The notes beneath the pieces were generated by a model that had not been told where the DNA came from, did not search any database, and saw only the letters and a list, made by a program, of their open reading frames with translations. Positions 32,269 to 40,184 of a stretch of DNA of 61,809 nt are shown here, one piece after another. Each line of letters starts with the position of its first letter. Position 1 is the first letter of the stretch. Source of the stretch: a bacterium (GTDB taxonomy: Bacteria > SZUA-79 > Acidulodesulfobacterales > Acidulodesulfobacteraceae); contig JAJZJX010000008.1 of the NCBI GenBank assembly GCA_021850985.1, forward strand, positions 1 through 61,809, read 5' to 3'. The translations under genes were made by a program, and so were the position numbers.

Positions 32269-32918
32269 AATTGGATTTTCCTTAGAGAATAAACTAATAT
32301 ATTATGATAGTTATTTCATAAAATGTCAATAGGTTAATTATCTAAAATTGTTTTGTCTTTATTTATATTATGAAAATGGTTTGCGGCAATTTTAATTTTA
32401 TTTGTTTACTAAAACATAACCAATCCTTTTTTAATAAAAATTTAATAAAAATTAGCAGAATATTAAACTTCTGTGAATATGCGAAAAATTCATCTCAACA
32501 TGATATAAATACTAACATTATAGTTAGAATAAATTTATGATTTATTTGTGAAATATTTATTTATAATCATTTAGGCATTGATATTTCAAAGGTTTGCAGA
32601 TAAAATTTTTTGTGAATAATTTATAAATAATTGATTGCATAAAGATTCACGGCAATATATCAAAATTTATATTCAATTTACAATGGTTACCCCAAAAAAA
32701 ATATTTCGTGAAATATTCATCAAATAAAACATATTTTTAGACAGCCAAGAAAAAAGACTTTTCTTTTGGCCGTCCTTCTTTTAAATAATTCATAATAATT
32801 AGCAATAATTAGCAAATGTTTGCGAATTATTTAATAGCCGTTAAATATAGATATATACTATATTTATTAATAAATATTTTAATAATTCACATATTCACAA
32901 CTACGTAAAAGCCGGATT
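32269..32918. other. AT-rich gene-free stretch with degenerate TGTGAATAT repeats
   Basis: About 650 bp without a gene. TGTGAATATG (32472), TGTGAAATATT (32546), TGTGAATAATT (32611), CGTGAAATATTC (32707) and inverted TTCACATATTCACA (32886) recur. It borders a replication-protein-like fragment (32919), so it could be a former origin or an operator cluster. No strong hairpin terminator seen. Confidence 0.35.
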
Positions 32919-33202
32919 TTAATTTCCGATTTTTTTATAATAAACGGCGGATTTCGTTTTAGTCTTTTCTATGCGGACTGCGATGGGCTGTCTTTCAATT
33001 AGCGTATCGATAAAATTATCGAAGTCCCTTTTTAGCATATGGGTATAACGGAGCAGTTTGCTCCTTTCTACTATCCTGCCGTTATCTGAGATTAAGTTTA
33101 GCATTTTGTCCATTATCTCTTTGTTTCTGTCTTTGATTAATTTATCGTAAACGGCGTAAAGGTTTATTTTTGGTTCGGCGTTTAATTTAATTTTAAATCG
33201 GT
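32919..33202 (-). pseudogene. C-terminal fragment of a larger protein with a winged-helix end
   Basis: From the ATG at 33113 there is a 64-aa winged-helix-like end (VERSKLLRYTHMLKRDFDNF), but the frame stays open upstream to about 33202 with protein-like sequence (NLYAVYDKLIKDRNKEIMDK). The upstream part is cut by the truncated zinc-ribbon gene. The composition recalls the C-terminus of plasmid primase/helicase-type proteins; identity not certain. Confidence 0.5.
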
Positions 33203-33435
33203 GTTAACACAAATGGCAATGGAGAATTTTTGCTATGCAGATATTTGCATTTTTTACACCCCCATTTAGCTGTGGAATAAGTATCGTTTGATTCTAAAAG
33301 GACATCGCCAATAGGGAATAGATTTAAGGCGTCACAATTAATACAAATATATCCTACCCATGCATAATTTACTTTTTTACCAATGCCTTTCTTTCGGGGT
33401 AATCCTGTTTTATGCTTTGTTTTACGTCTTACCAT
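33193..33435 (-). pseudogene. Truncated copy of the HNH enzyme N-terminal zinc domain
   Basis: 80 aa. MVRRKTKHKTGLPRKKGI and later TAKWGCKKCKYLHSKNSPLP match residues 1-73 of the HNH endonuclease at 28626, with both Cys pairs kept (Cys31/Cys34 and Cys60/Cys63). After the shared LPF the protein ends within 5 residues. The HNH core is missing, so it is a fragment or a free zinc domain. Its end overlaps the fragment at 32919-33202. Confidence 0.65.
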
Positions 33436-33770
33436 TATTTGATGAAACTCCTGTATTAACTGAAAAATACAACATATTGTTATCTTTGATGTATATAAAT
33501 TTATTTTTTATCGCAAGCTATCTAAGTTTTGTGTAATCGTCAGTTGCTTAAAAGTAAACAAATTCTGCGTTGCTATCTGGAACCCCTGATTTTAAATGAA
33601 TATATGGAAATCTTTTACTTAAATCCATTCCTATGTTAAATACAGAAATTCTATTGTAAACTAAATATCGTTATTCCGCATTGTTGTTGATGTAAAATAG
33701 GATATAGAACCTATCCCTTGAACGTTGATTTAGTAATTTATATTCGTATCAAACATAAACTGTTTTTAGC
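33436..33770. other. Gene-free stretch, no recognisable feature
   Basis: 335 bp of AT-rich DNA between the truncated zinc-domain gene and a hypothetical gene. No long open frame, repeat or hairpin noticed; likely decayed DNA plus the promoter of the gene at 33435. Confidence 0.4.
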
Positions 33771-34160
33771 TTAAATCCCCTTGTAATAACTCCTGTAAAA
33801 ACCACAATACCTAAAATATTTCCATGTTCGTTTATATATGTAAGTCCAATTCAAATTTGGCATGTTTTGTTTTTGAAGTTTCGATGCCATATAGTCCAAA
33901 CATAAATGCCCATAAGCAATTCTAATATAATCAGTTGCTGTTCGTTGCTTTATAGTTCCTAAATTATTTATCCAGGTTGTAATGCGCTTTCGAATCTCTT
34001 TAACTGAATGATTCTTATCAAGTGATCTGTGATTGCTACCGTATATATATAATCCTTCATCCATTATATTATGAACAGTGTTCCCGTCCGTGTTTCTTGA
34101 TATTACTTCCTTACTCCGTAAAATATCATCAAATTCTAAATGATATAGTCTTTCTGGCAT
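33771..34160 (-). CDS. Hypothetical protein next to the GIY-YIG gene
   Basis: 129 aa, basic and aromatic-rich (LNWTYIYKRTWKYFRYCGFY at residues 104-123). No membrane helix or known motif. Starts 45 nt after the GIY-YIG stop, so the two may form an operon. Could be a DNA-binding partner of the nuclease; no evidence beyond position. Confidence 0.5.
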   Translation of the reverse strand: MPERLYHLEFDDILRSKEVISRNTDGNTVHNIMDEGLYIYGSNHRSLDKNHSVKEIRKRITTWINNLGTIKQRTATDYIRIAYGHLCLDYMASKLQKQNMPNLNWTYIYKRTWKYFRYCGFYRSYYKGI

Positions 34161-34205
34161 TGTATTATTCTCATATAAATTAATATTAACAAGCCGATAT
34201 TAAAA

Positions 34206-34529
34206 TTACTTTCCCCATTCGCAACCAGACACAGGACACCTCCAAATTGTCCCATTAGGAACCCTTGGATGTATTTCATTATCAGGTGGTTCATATTTAT
34301 GATACCACTTACATTCTAAGTGATATGCTCGCATAGGTGAACTTTCGTATTTGAAATAAAAATATTTATAACCACGACCTTCTTTTGCCGACTTTTTTAT
34401 CCTACCATTGAGATCTTCGTCTGAACGTCCAACATAATATACTTCTTCATTTTGCGAAAGAAATATATATGCTCCTATTGAATTTTTTTCTACATAATTG
34501 TCAACTTCCTCCATTAAATGCAATGTCAT
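34206..34529 (-). CDS. GIY-YIG-like nuclease domain protein
   Basis: 107 aa. GAYIFLSQNEEVYYVGRSDE (residues 18-37) is the GIY-YIG strand pair (GAY...YVG), followed by the catalytic arginine region LNGRIKKSA and a glutamate in YHLECKWY. A CPVSGC pair near the C-terminus suggests a zinc or disulfide. Short stand-alone nucleases of this type occur as homing, repair or restriction enzymes. It lies in the defence island; substrate unknown. Confidence 0.7.
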   Translation of the reverse strand: MTLHLMEEVDNYVEKNSIGAYIFLSQNEEVYYVGRSDEDLNGRIKKSAKEGRGYKYFYFKYESSPMRAYHLECKWYHKYEPPDNEIHPRVPNGTIWRCPVSGCEWGK

Positions 34530-35181
34530 ATAATGTCTCCAATTTATATCTATTTTCTTAATTACTATAATTATTATAGGTTTTGGTATGCCAATTAATC
34601 GTTGCAGAATGTGATTTTATATAGGTTTATCATCGCAATAAATTTATTTCTTTTAAAATTTTCCATTCTTAAAAGCTCATCATCGCTTCTAACTTAATCC
34701 ACGTTCAAAACATATACATAAACAACATTATTATTATAAACCTGCGCCTTTCCTATCACTCTGTATTCGTAATAATTGGCACTTGTTTTGCCGTATTGCC
34801 TTGTTGTAAATTTTCATGAAAATTGACACTTGTTTCGACAATAACATTATTTATAACAATTTTAGCATCATTTAACAAGAATAATCTTACGATAACCCTG
34901 CTTAACCACCTCCGCCATAATCTTTTTGCTGTATTTAATATAAATTATGGTATTTTACATTTGAAATATTAGCAAACCCAAAAATTCTATGCCAATATTT
35001 CTGAATATCTGTATTCTTATTTTTGGTTTCGGATTTAATCTTCATAATTTTACTTTTTAAAACACTATTATAGTAAGTTTTTAGCATAAATAAATAAAAA
35101 AAACGAGATTATTTTATAAATTTTTTATCTAAAATGGTGGGGCTTACTTCCTATGTATTTTGCTATCAGCTATTATAGTTT
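34530..35181 (-). pseudogene. Gene-poor stretch with a decayed coding remnant
   Basis: No intact gene in 650 bp. Leftward frames between about 34930 and 34697 read protein-like pieces in different frames (FLLNDAKIVINNVIVETSVN, then GKTSANYYEYRVIGKAQVYN and VVYVYVLNVD with stop), so a small gene has been broken by at least one frameshift. The rest is AT-rich with no feature seen. Confidence 0.35.
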
Positions 35182-35625
35182 TTAATCTGCACCTCTTACC
35201 TTTTTCCTTATAATCCTTTTATTTTTGTTCGGATTAGGTTTATATGGACAAAAGGGGTACTTTTCTTTTTTAGCACTAACAGCAGTGACATCGGATATAG
35301 CTTTAATATTTGATTTAGGAATAGCAGGTGCTGCAACAATAGTAAGTCTGGTAGATTTAATTAGTCTCTGTTCCTCTTTGATTTCTTCTATAATTGTACT
35401 TTTAATTTCCGCAATTATGTTGGCCTGACTCTCTTTAAGCTCAGAAACCTTAGCTAACGTGATTTCTACCTTGTTATGTTCAACCGATGTTTTTAATATG
35501 TGATATAGGGCTATAATAGCCATTATAATCATGCCGAAACCGAATATAGACAAAAGATGGACGATACTAAAAAGATGCGTAATATATGAATGTATTTGAT
35601 TGAATACATGGATTATTTTAAACAT
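35182..35625 (-). CDS. Hypothetical membrane-anchored coiled-coil protein
   Basis: 147 aa. One membrane helix (LLSIFGFGMIIMAIIALYHI, about residues 24-43), a coiled coil (residues 55-95, ELKESQANIIAEIKSTIIEE) and a basic Lys/Pro-rich tail (PYKPNPNKNKRIIRKKV). Unknown function; first in line after two basic-protein genes of the same strand. Confidence 0.45.
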   Translation of the reverse strand: MFKIIHVFNQIHSYITHLFSIVHLLSIFGFGMIIMAIIALYHILKTSVEHNKVEITLAKVSELKESQANIIAEIKSTIIEEIKEEQRLIKSTRLTIVAAPAIPKSNIKAISDVTAVSAKKEKYPFCPYKPNPNKNKRIIRKKVRGAD

Positions 35626-35654
35626 ATTTTAACTGAGCCCCCTTTTTACAGTTT

Positions 35655-36041
35655 TTAAATATCCCCGCTTTCGCTTCCTTTGGCGTCAAAGGAAGTGGGG
35701 TTCGGGGCGAAGCCCCGATATATTGTTTTTAAAAGTTTTTTTCTTTTCCTTTTTGCTTTTCTCTTTAATCTCTGCCGTTCTCTTTTAAGCAGGTCGTTTT
35801 GCACATATTCAAATTCTTCCCATTCGTCAATTTTCCTTAGCTTGAATTCTATCTTTTCTTTGCATATCTTTGAGATTTCCCTAATATTTTCAGGCGGCGG
35901 CATTATATCTACTTCCACAAGCGAAATATGACCTGGATTGCGTTTTAAAACTTTAGCATGAAAATATTTGTCAATAAGCACTTCTCTTATCCGCTTTTCA
36001 ATAAACTTTTTTGTAGCTTCAGTTTTTAGAATCGCTCTCAT
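35655..36041 (-). CDS. Hypothetical very basic protein with hairpin-coded end
   Basis: 128 aa with a strongly basic stretch (RERQRLKRKAKRKRKKLL, about 86-103). The last 20 codons (GFAPNPTSFDAKGSESGD) are encoded by two perfect DNA hairpins (35674-35695 and 35702-35718), which suggests the gene end overlaps a repeat or terminator. Family unknown. It follows the second recombinase gene by 36 nt. Confidence 0.45.
   Translation of the reverse strand: MRAILKTEATKKFIEKRIREVLIDKYFHAKVLKRNPGHISLVEVDIMPPPENIREISKICKEKIEFKLRKIDEWEEFEYVQNDLLKRERQRLKRKAKRKRKKLLKTIYRGFAPNPTSFDAKGSESGDI
35674..35718. repeat. Two adjacent perfect hairpins
   Basis: CTTCCTTTG-GCGT-CAAAGGAAG (9-bp stem, 35674-35695) and TCGGGGC-GAA-GCCCCGA (7-bp stem, 35702-35718). 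GC-rich against the local AT background. They overlap the end of the gene at 35655-36041 and could end transcription or be a mobile palindrome. Confidence 0.6.
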
Positions 36042-36077
36042 ATTTATTTCCTACCTTTAATAAATTTTTCAATTTCT

Positions 36078-37073
36078 TTACCCCAAATATCTCTCTGTAA
36101 TTTCAATCCTTTCGTGTCCTAATCCCCTGCTTATTTTCAACCGGATTTCCTTGTCCATTTTTTGAAATTCTACTTTAGATAGCCCTGTCGTTACTAATAT
36201 CCTGATAACCCATTCCGATTTAGTTTCCCCGGTTCTTGCCCTGCACTCGATGTCGTATCCTTTAGCCTGCCAAGCTTCTTTGTATGCCTCGTGAGTCGTC
36301 CGGTGCCGTTCCCCGTGGTAATGGAATGCAATGTTTGTTTCCTCTCTGAACGCTTTTAGAGTATTGTTTGCAAAATCCCGCCCCTGTCTGATTGTGCCGA
36401 TATTAAGATTCTTCAGTCCATTATCTTTCAAAAAATGTCTTGCTTCTAAAAGAGTTGCCTTTTGCTCCGGATTTATAAGTATTTCCCTTGCCCTGCTGTT
36501 TTTTGAACCGTCGCCTTTTGCCGATACTTTTAATGTATTTTTAGACAAGTCTTTATTTTGCAGTTTAATAAGCAAGCTTTCTCTTAACCTTAAATTAACC
36601 GATTGAATGCCGACTGCTTGTTTTAATGCCGCATATCTTAAGTCATTAGTTTCTTGAAACTTTTTATCAAGCCATTCTTTATAAGCCGCTACCGCTTCCC
36701 TGCTATTTTCTTTATTTATTCCGTCTTTTTCGGAAATATTACGGCTTAATCCGTAATCCGACGCCTTAATAGCATGTAAATCATCCCTGACGACATACCT
36801 AATAACATTGTTAAGACTTGAAATATAAGAACCCGCCGCACTTGTTGACATAGTTCCGGCAGAAACTTTTTCTTTTAATGCCGAGACTATTTTATGGATA
36901 TGCGATTCTTCAAGGTTTTTTAAAGTCTTTATTTTTATTTCGTTTCTTAATAAATGCAATGTTGCCGATATTTTCTCATTAGTCGCGCTTCCACGATGTA
37001 AGAATTCAGATATTTCTTTTGCGAGATAACTTATTTTAGAGTCGTTTTTAATGCTCAGCGCTTTTCCGTTCAT
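36078..37073 (-). CDS. Atypical tyrosine recombinase (Integrase_1-like)
   Basis: 331 aa. A SAM-like N-terminal half (1-135) and a catalytic half with Arg164 (LRLRESLLI), HYHGERHR (251-258), His320 in GLGHERIEI and Tyr329 in RYLG at the very C-terminus. The family resembles the Integrase_1/DUF group seen in mobile elements, distinct from the main integrase at 24428. The Tyr lies two residues from the end, with no extension. It probably acts on another site, for example the hairpin cluster at 37.4-37.7 kb. GTG/ATG overlap couples it to the gene at 37070. Confidence 0.75.
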   Translation of the reverse strand: MNGKALSIKNDSKISYLAKEISEFLHRGSATNEKISATLHLLRNEIKIKTLKNLEESHIHKIVSALKEKVSAGTMSTSAAGSYISSLNNVIRYVVRDDLHAIKASDYGLSRNISEKDGINKENSREAVAAYKEWLDKKFQETNDLRYAALKQAVGIQSVNLRLRESLLIKLQNKDLSKNTLKVSAKGDGSKNSRAREILINPEQKATLLEARHFLKDNGLKNLNIGTIRQGRDFANNTLKAFREETNIAFHYHGERHRTTHEAYKEAWQAKGYDIECRARTGETKSEWVIRILVTTGLSKVEFQKMDKEIRLKISRGLGHERIEITERYLG

Positions 37074-37375
37074 TTTAAAATCCCCTCTTTTATTAATTTA
37101 ATTTTGAAATACCTTTTACAAAACTCCGATATTATTAAAAAATACTTCCGGCGGGTTTCATGTGATTTATTGAGCATTTCAGGTGTGTTAAAAAAATCTA
37201 TTATTATTTGCTTCTTGTATATGCCGTTTGTGTGAAAGATGCCTTTAGATTCACAGTATTCCAAAAATTTAAGCATAACTGCATCTTTAAACTTTTCCGT
37301 TTGACGAGTATTTTGATGTTTTTGCACTATAAATAGTCGCCTATGTTGTTTATAAAATTCCGTTAATTTCCCCAT
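37070..37375 (-). CDS. Hypothetical helical protein, possible recombinase partner
   Basis: 101 aa, basic and helical, with SAM-like repeats (FYKQHRRLFIVQKHQNTRQT, later KSHETRRKYFLIISEFCKRY). It overlaps the atypical recombinase by 4 nt and lies upstream in the same operon, so it may be the DNA-binding part of a split recombinase. No family recognised. Confidence 0.5.
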   Translation of the reverse strand: MGKLTEFYKQHRRLFIVQKHQNTRQTEKFKDAVMLKFLEYCESKGIFHTNGIYKKQIIIDFFNTPEMLNKSHETRRKYFLIISEFCKRYFKIKLIKEGILK

Positions 37376-37954
37376 ATATATATGCCTCTATATTTATTTA
37401 TTTTCGTCCCGATACATCGCCGAAGCGATTGTTAAATACTAAACCTGTTTTCCTTTCGGACGGAAGGCAACTCCAAATTTCGGAACTTATATATATTGTG
37501 TTCGTGTTCGTTAATATCGCCTTTTGGCGCAATTAACGAAATTATTCACGACGAGCCTTTTTCTATGTGATAACATAGAGAAAGGCGAGTAATCAGGCAT
37601 CAAAACCTTATATATCTTAACGGACTTGGTTTTTGATGTAACGGACTACCCATAAACTAACATAAAAAACCGTTTTTAAAAACGGCGTTAATTTTTCGCA
37701 AAGTTTGAATAAAAACTGCTTTGGAATAGTCTCAAATTAATGTAGATAAAATTAATATCAAGTGCGGATACTAATTTAATTAACTGAAAACTACCAAGTG
37801 GTATGTTTTTATTTTCTTAACGTTCATATCCGGATACCCTTTTTTATTTGCCTGCATAGCGCAAAAGGTATCAATATTAATCAAAATTAATATTATCGTT
37901 TTTGAAAAATAGCGATTTTCGCTATAAAACAATCGGGTTATCTGCAGTAAAAAT
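37376..37954. other. Gene-free stretch with a cluster of strong hairpins
   Basis: About 580 bp with no gene but with at least four inverted repeats: ATCGC-CGAA-GCGAT (37412-37425), TTCGTTAAT...ATTAACGAA enclosing CGCC-TTTT-GGCG (37507-37540), a 14-bp stem with one wobble (GCCTTTTTCTATGT, 37555-37586) with a GATA loop, and the 16-bp palindrome CCGTTTTTAAAAACGG (37670-37685). It lies beside the atypical recombinase operon and could be its folded substrate, an origin or a regulatory RNA. Confidence 0.55.
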
Positions 37955-38215
37955 TTATATATTAATCATTCCTTTATTATTTTTAATATTTATTTTTTTT
38001 ATTGCGCTATAAAATCCTTCTACTTTATTGTTCTCCAGATATTGTTCAATATCCGACGTCTTAATTAAAATTTTAGATTTAACCCGATAAAATGTTATTT
38101 CTCTACCGTTCACAAGCCGCCTTATAGTCATCTTATTTACATTTAGATATTGTGCGGCTTGGCTGACGTCTAATAACTCATTCCGAACTTCCGGTTTTAT
38201 ATTTTTATTTCCCAT
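37955..38215 (-). CDS. Excisionase-like HTH_17 protein of element 2
   Basis: 86 aa. The HTH_17 excisionase fold: LLDVSQAAQYLNVNKMTIRR (14-33), then ITFYRVKSKILIKTSDIEQY. It is the same type as the protein at 8600-8887 and is the likely recombination directionality factor of this island. A good promoter (TTGACT, 16 bp, TATAAT) lies in the divergent gap before the LexA-like gene, so the two are probably cross-regulated, as in phages. Confidence 0.75.
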   Translation of the reverse strand: MGNKNIKPEVRNELLDVSQAAQYLNVNKMTIRRLVNGREITFYRVKSKILIKTSDIEQYLENNKVEGFYSAIKKINIKNNKGMINI

Positions 38216-38239
38216 ATTATTTTATTTTGTAAATAAATG

Positions 38240-38275
38240 TTGTATAATTATATTATATAACTTATTTCTATAAAG
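38240..38275 (-). promoter_or_regulatory. Promoter of the excisionase-like gene
   Basis: Reading leftward: -35 TTGACT, 16-bp spacer, -10 TATAAT, about 30 nt before the ATG at 38215. It lies in the 174-bp gap shared with the divergent repressor gene. Confidence 0.55.
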
Positions 38276-38389
38276 TCAAATTATATTTTTATCATTGTAA
38301 ATTTATGTAGGATATATTTAGATATATTTAAAGATGCCACATTTTTTTTAAAATGATACAATTTAAAAATTCAAAAAGGAGAATCTTAA

Positions 38390-39310
38390 TTGCGTAAGAA
38401 AAAACCCAGGTTAAATGTTTTTGAAGTCAAGTTAATCGAAAAACTAAAAAATTTAAGGATCGAACAAAACCTGACTCAGGAAGAACTTGCCAAAAGAGCC
38501 GGACTATCCAGAGTATCGATTACGGAACTCGAAACATTCAGGAAAAAACCAACCTCCAAGATTATAGAAAAAATATCTAAAACATTGGATTTCCCCGATT
38601 ATGTTAAAGAATTAAAAAAAATAGTTGAAAAACAAAATGAAGAATTTGAAGAAAAAACTTCTAATTTAATCGAAAATCGGTTTAATCCCGTACCTTTATC
38701 GGATAAATTAATTACCGATAAGGAAGAACTATTGAAATTAAACGAAAATACCAAAGGGCCGTTTGTTTTCGTTCCGGGTAGAATGGCTGTAGTGATAAGC
38801 AAAATTAATGGAATATATGCTTATAAAATGCCTGATCCCTCGATGGAACCCACTATTAAAGAGGGTGATTTTCTGATTATTAAATATCTTAAACAAACCT
38901 TAATGCCGGATGATTTGCTGGCAAGTATGTATTTTGGCGATTCCAGTATTGTAGTTATATCTAACGGCAAGCAAAACTTCATAAGAAGAATGAAAAAAAT
39001 TCGCTATTATACAAGGTTTAATGCGAAAAATAAGGGCAATAATAAAACAGATAAAAATTATCCAAAGGACATCGTGTTTTTTATTGCGGATAATCCTTTT
39101 GATAACGGTTTTTATTTTGAACCTGAATGGGATACTAATAACAGAGCCGTTACTGATGAAACATACAATGAGATAGATACCAGAACATTTTCCATAGACG
39201 ATAACTCCGATTTTAAAATTATCGGGGTTGTTATTATGATTGTCAAGGGAAATCCAATAAACGACATAGATATAGAAGCGCTTTTAACAACCAAGTGGCT
39301 GAATGAGTAG
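38390..39310 (+). CDS. LexA/CI-like regulator with HTH and S24 peptidase domain
   Basis: 306 aa. Xre-type HTH at residues 15-70 (TQEELAKRAGLSRVSITELE), then a linker and an S24/LexA-like domain with the serine motif PDPSMEPTIKEGDFLII at about 143-159. In the usual Lys position the protein reads NFIRRMKK, with Arg-Arg in place of the expected Lys-Arg, so self-cleavage may be altered. TTG start with AAAAGGAG site 9 nt upstream; no better start. It is expected to keep excision and defence genes quiet until SOS. Divergent from the excisionase gene. Confidence 0.78.
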   Translation: MRKKKPRLNVFEVKLIEKLKNLRIEQNLTQEELAKRAGLSRVSITELETFRKKPTSKIIEKISKTLDFPDYVKELKKIVEKQNEEFEEKTSNLIENRFNPVPLSDKLITDKEELLKLNENTKGPFVFVPGRMAVVISKINGIYAYKMPDPSMEPTIKEGDFLIIKYLKQTLMPDDLLASMYFGDSSIVVISNGKQNFIRRMKKIRYYTRFNAKNKGNNKTDKNYPKDIVFFIADNPFDNGFYFEPEWDTNNRAVTDETYNEIDTRTFSIDDNSDFKIIGVVIMIVKGNPINDIDIEALLTTKWLNE

Positions 39311-39467
39311 ATTTAATATTTTAATATATAGCAGGTTTATAAAAAAGTTTAAAATTATAAAGAGAAATTCATAAAAAATAAAAATGTTAAAATTATTTTA
39401 GTGTAAATTATGATATAATAATAGGAAAATATCGACATTTGATAAAATTAAATAATATCGAGGAATT

Positions 39468-39686
39468 ATGAAACAGTTTAAAATTATCGTAGAAAAGCAT
39501 CCCGACGGTTATGTAGCATATCCTATAGGAATTAACGGGGTAGTGGTCGGCGAAGGCGACACTTACGAAGAAGCCCTAGAAGACGTAAAATCTGCCATAA
39601 AGTTTCATATAGAAACTTTCGGCAGCGATATTTTAGAAAACGATTTACCAGTTCTTGAAGCGTTTGTCGCAGAAGCAGGGGTATAA
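39468..39686 (+). CDS. hicB: HicB-like antitoxin
   Basis: 72 aa, a partial RNase-H fold typical of HicB (FKIIVEKHPDGYVAYPIG, then EGDTYEEALEDVKSAIKFHI). It lacks the usual C-terminal HTH or RHH extension, which makes it a short version. It lies 7 nt before hicA. The pair would stabilise the island by addiction. Confidence 0.8.
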   Translation: MKQFKIIVEKHPDGYVAYPIGINGVVVGEGDTYEEALEDVKSAIKFHIETFGSDILENDLPVLEAFVAEAGV

Positions 39687-39693
39687 TAACATA

Positions 39694-39933
39694 ATGTCCA
39701 AGTTTCCCATAGACGCGCCAAAACAAAGGGTAATAAAAACGCTTGAAATATTAGGTTTTAAGACTGTCAGGGAAAAAGAACATATATCTATGGAACGGAT
39801 AAACAAAGACGGTTCTAAAACAACCTTAACATTACCTAACCATTCAAAAATAAAAAGTTCGACTCTCAGGACTATTTGTACGCAATCGGATATTTCAAGA
39901 GAAGATTTTATTAACGCTTATGACAAGACTTAA
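39694..39933 (+). CDS. hicA: HicA-like mRNA interferase toxin
   Basis: 79 aa counted from the ATG at 39694 (MSKFPIDAPKQRVIKTLEIL); an upstream in-frame start would overlap hicB and is less likely. The double-stranded-RNA-binding fold of HicA with the key histidine in HISMERINK (about residue 29) and LPNHSKIKSSTLRTI is intact. It is the last gene before the element end, a common place for addiction modules. Confidence 0.82.
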   Translation: MSKFPIDAPKQRVIKTLEILGFKTVREKEHISMERINKDGSKTTLTLPNHSKIKSSTLRTICTQSDISREDFINAYDKT

Positions 39934-39940
39934 TTTTTTT

Positions 39941-39959
39941 AATCACACTTTAGCGCACA
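39941..39959 (+). repeat. Element-end direct repeat, right copy
   Basis: AATCACACTTTAGCGCACA; 18 of 19 positions match the copy at 24342-24360. It lies 57 bp inside the right attachment site. Confidence 0.55.
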
Positions 39960-40015
39960 TAAAAAATATATATGCTTAATTAATTAGTAATTTTAATAAG
40001 TTATAAACCATACTT

Positions 40016-40065
40016 TCAGACTACGAATCTGCAGGCCGGAAGTTCGAATCTTCCTGGGCGCACCA
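40016..40065 (+). other. Right attachment site: displaced 3' half of tRNA-Arg
   Basis: TCAGACTACGAATCTGCAGG is identical to the anticodon stem-loop of tRNA-Arg(ACG) at 24.2 kb; the following T arm (GGAAG/CTTCC) and TGGGCGCACCA form a proper 3' end but differ from the current tRNA. This is the original chromosomal 3' half, pushed here when the island inserted. Confidence 0.85.
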
Positions 40066-40184
40066 TGTTTGTTTTATATTTTCTGTAAACGAGTTTATTT
40101 TTTTCTGTCCTAAACCGGTTTCAATATCATTATTTATCAACTATTAGTGTTTATCAATTAGTGTTTATTAATTCATATATTAAT

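Noticed and set aside
37376-37954. Retron or diversity-generating element near the hairpins
   Set aside because: No reverse transcriptase gene is found in the window, and no variable/template repeat pair was seen.
1-40065. Everything on the left as a single integrated element
   Set aside because: The tRNA-Arg(ACG) half-site at 40016, the integrase at 24428 and paired end repeats bound a separate island at 24.16-40.07 kb; the conjugation genes lie outside it.
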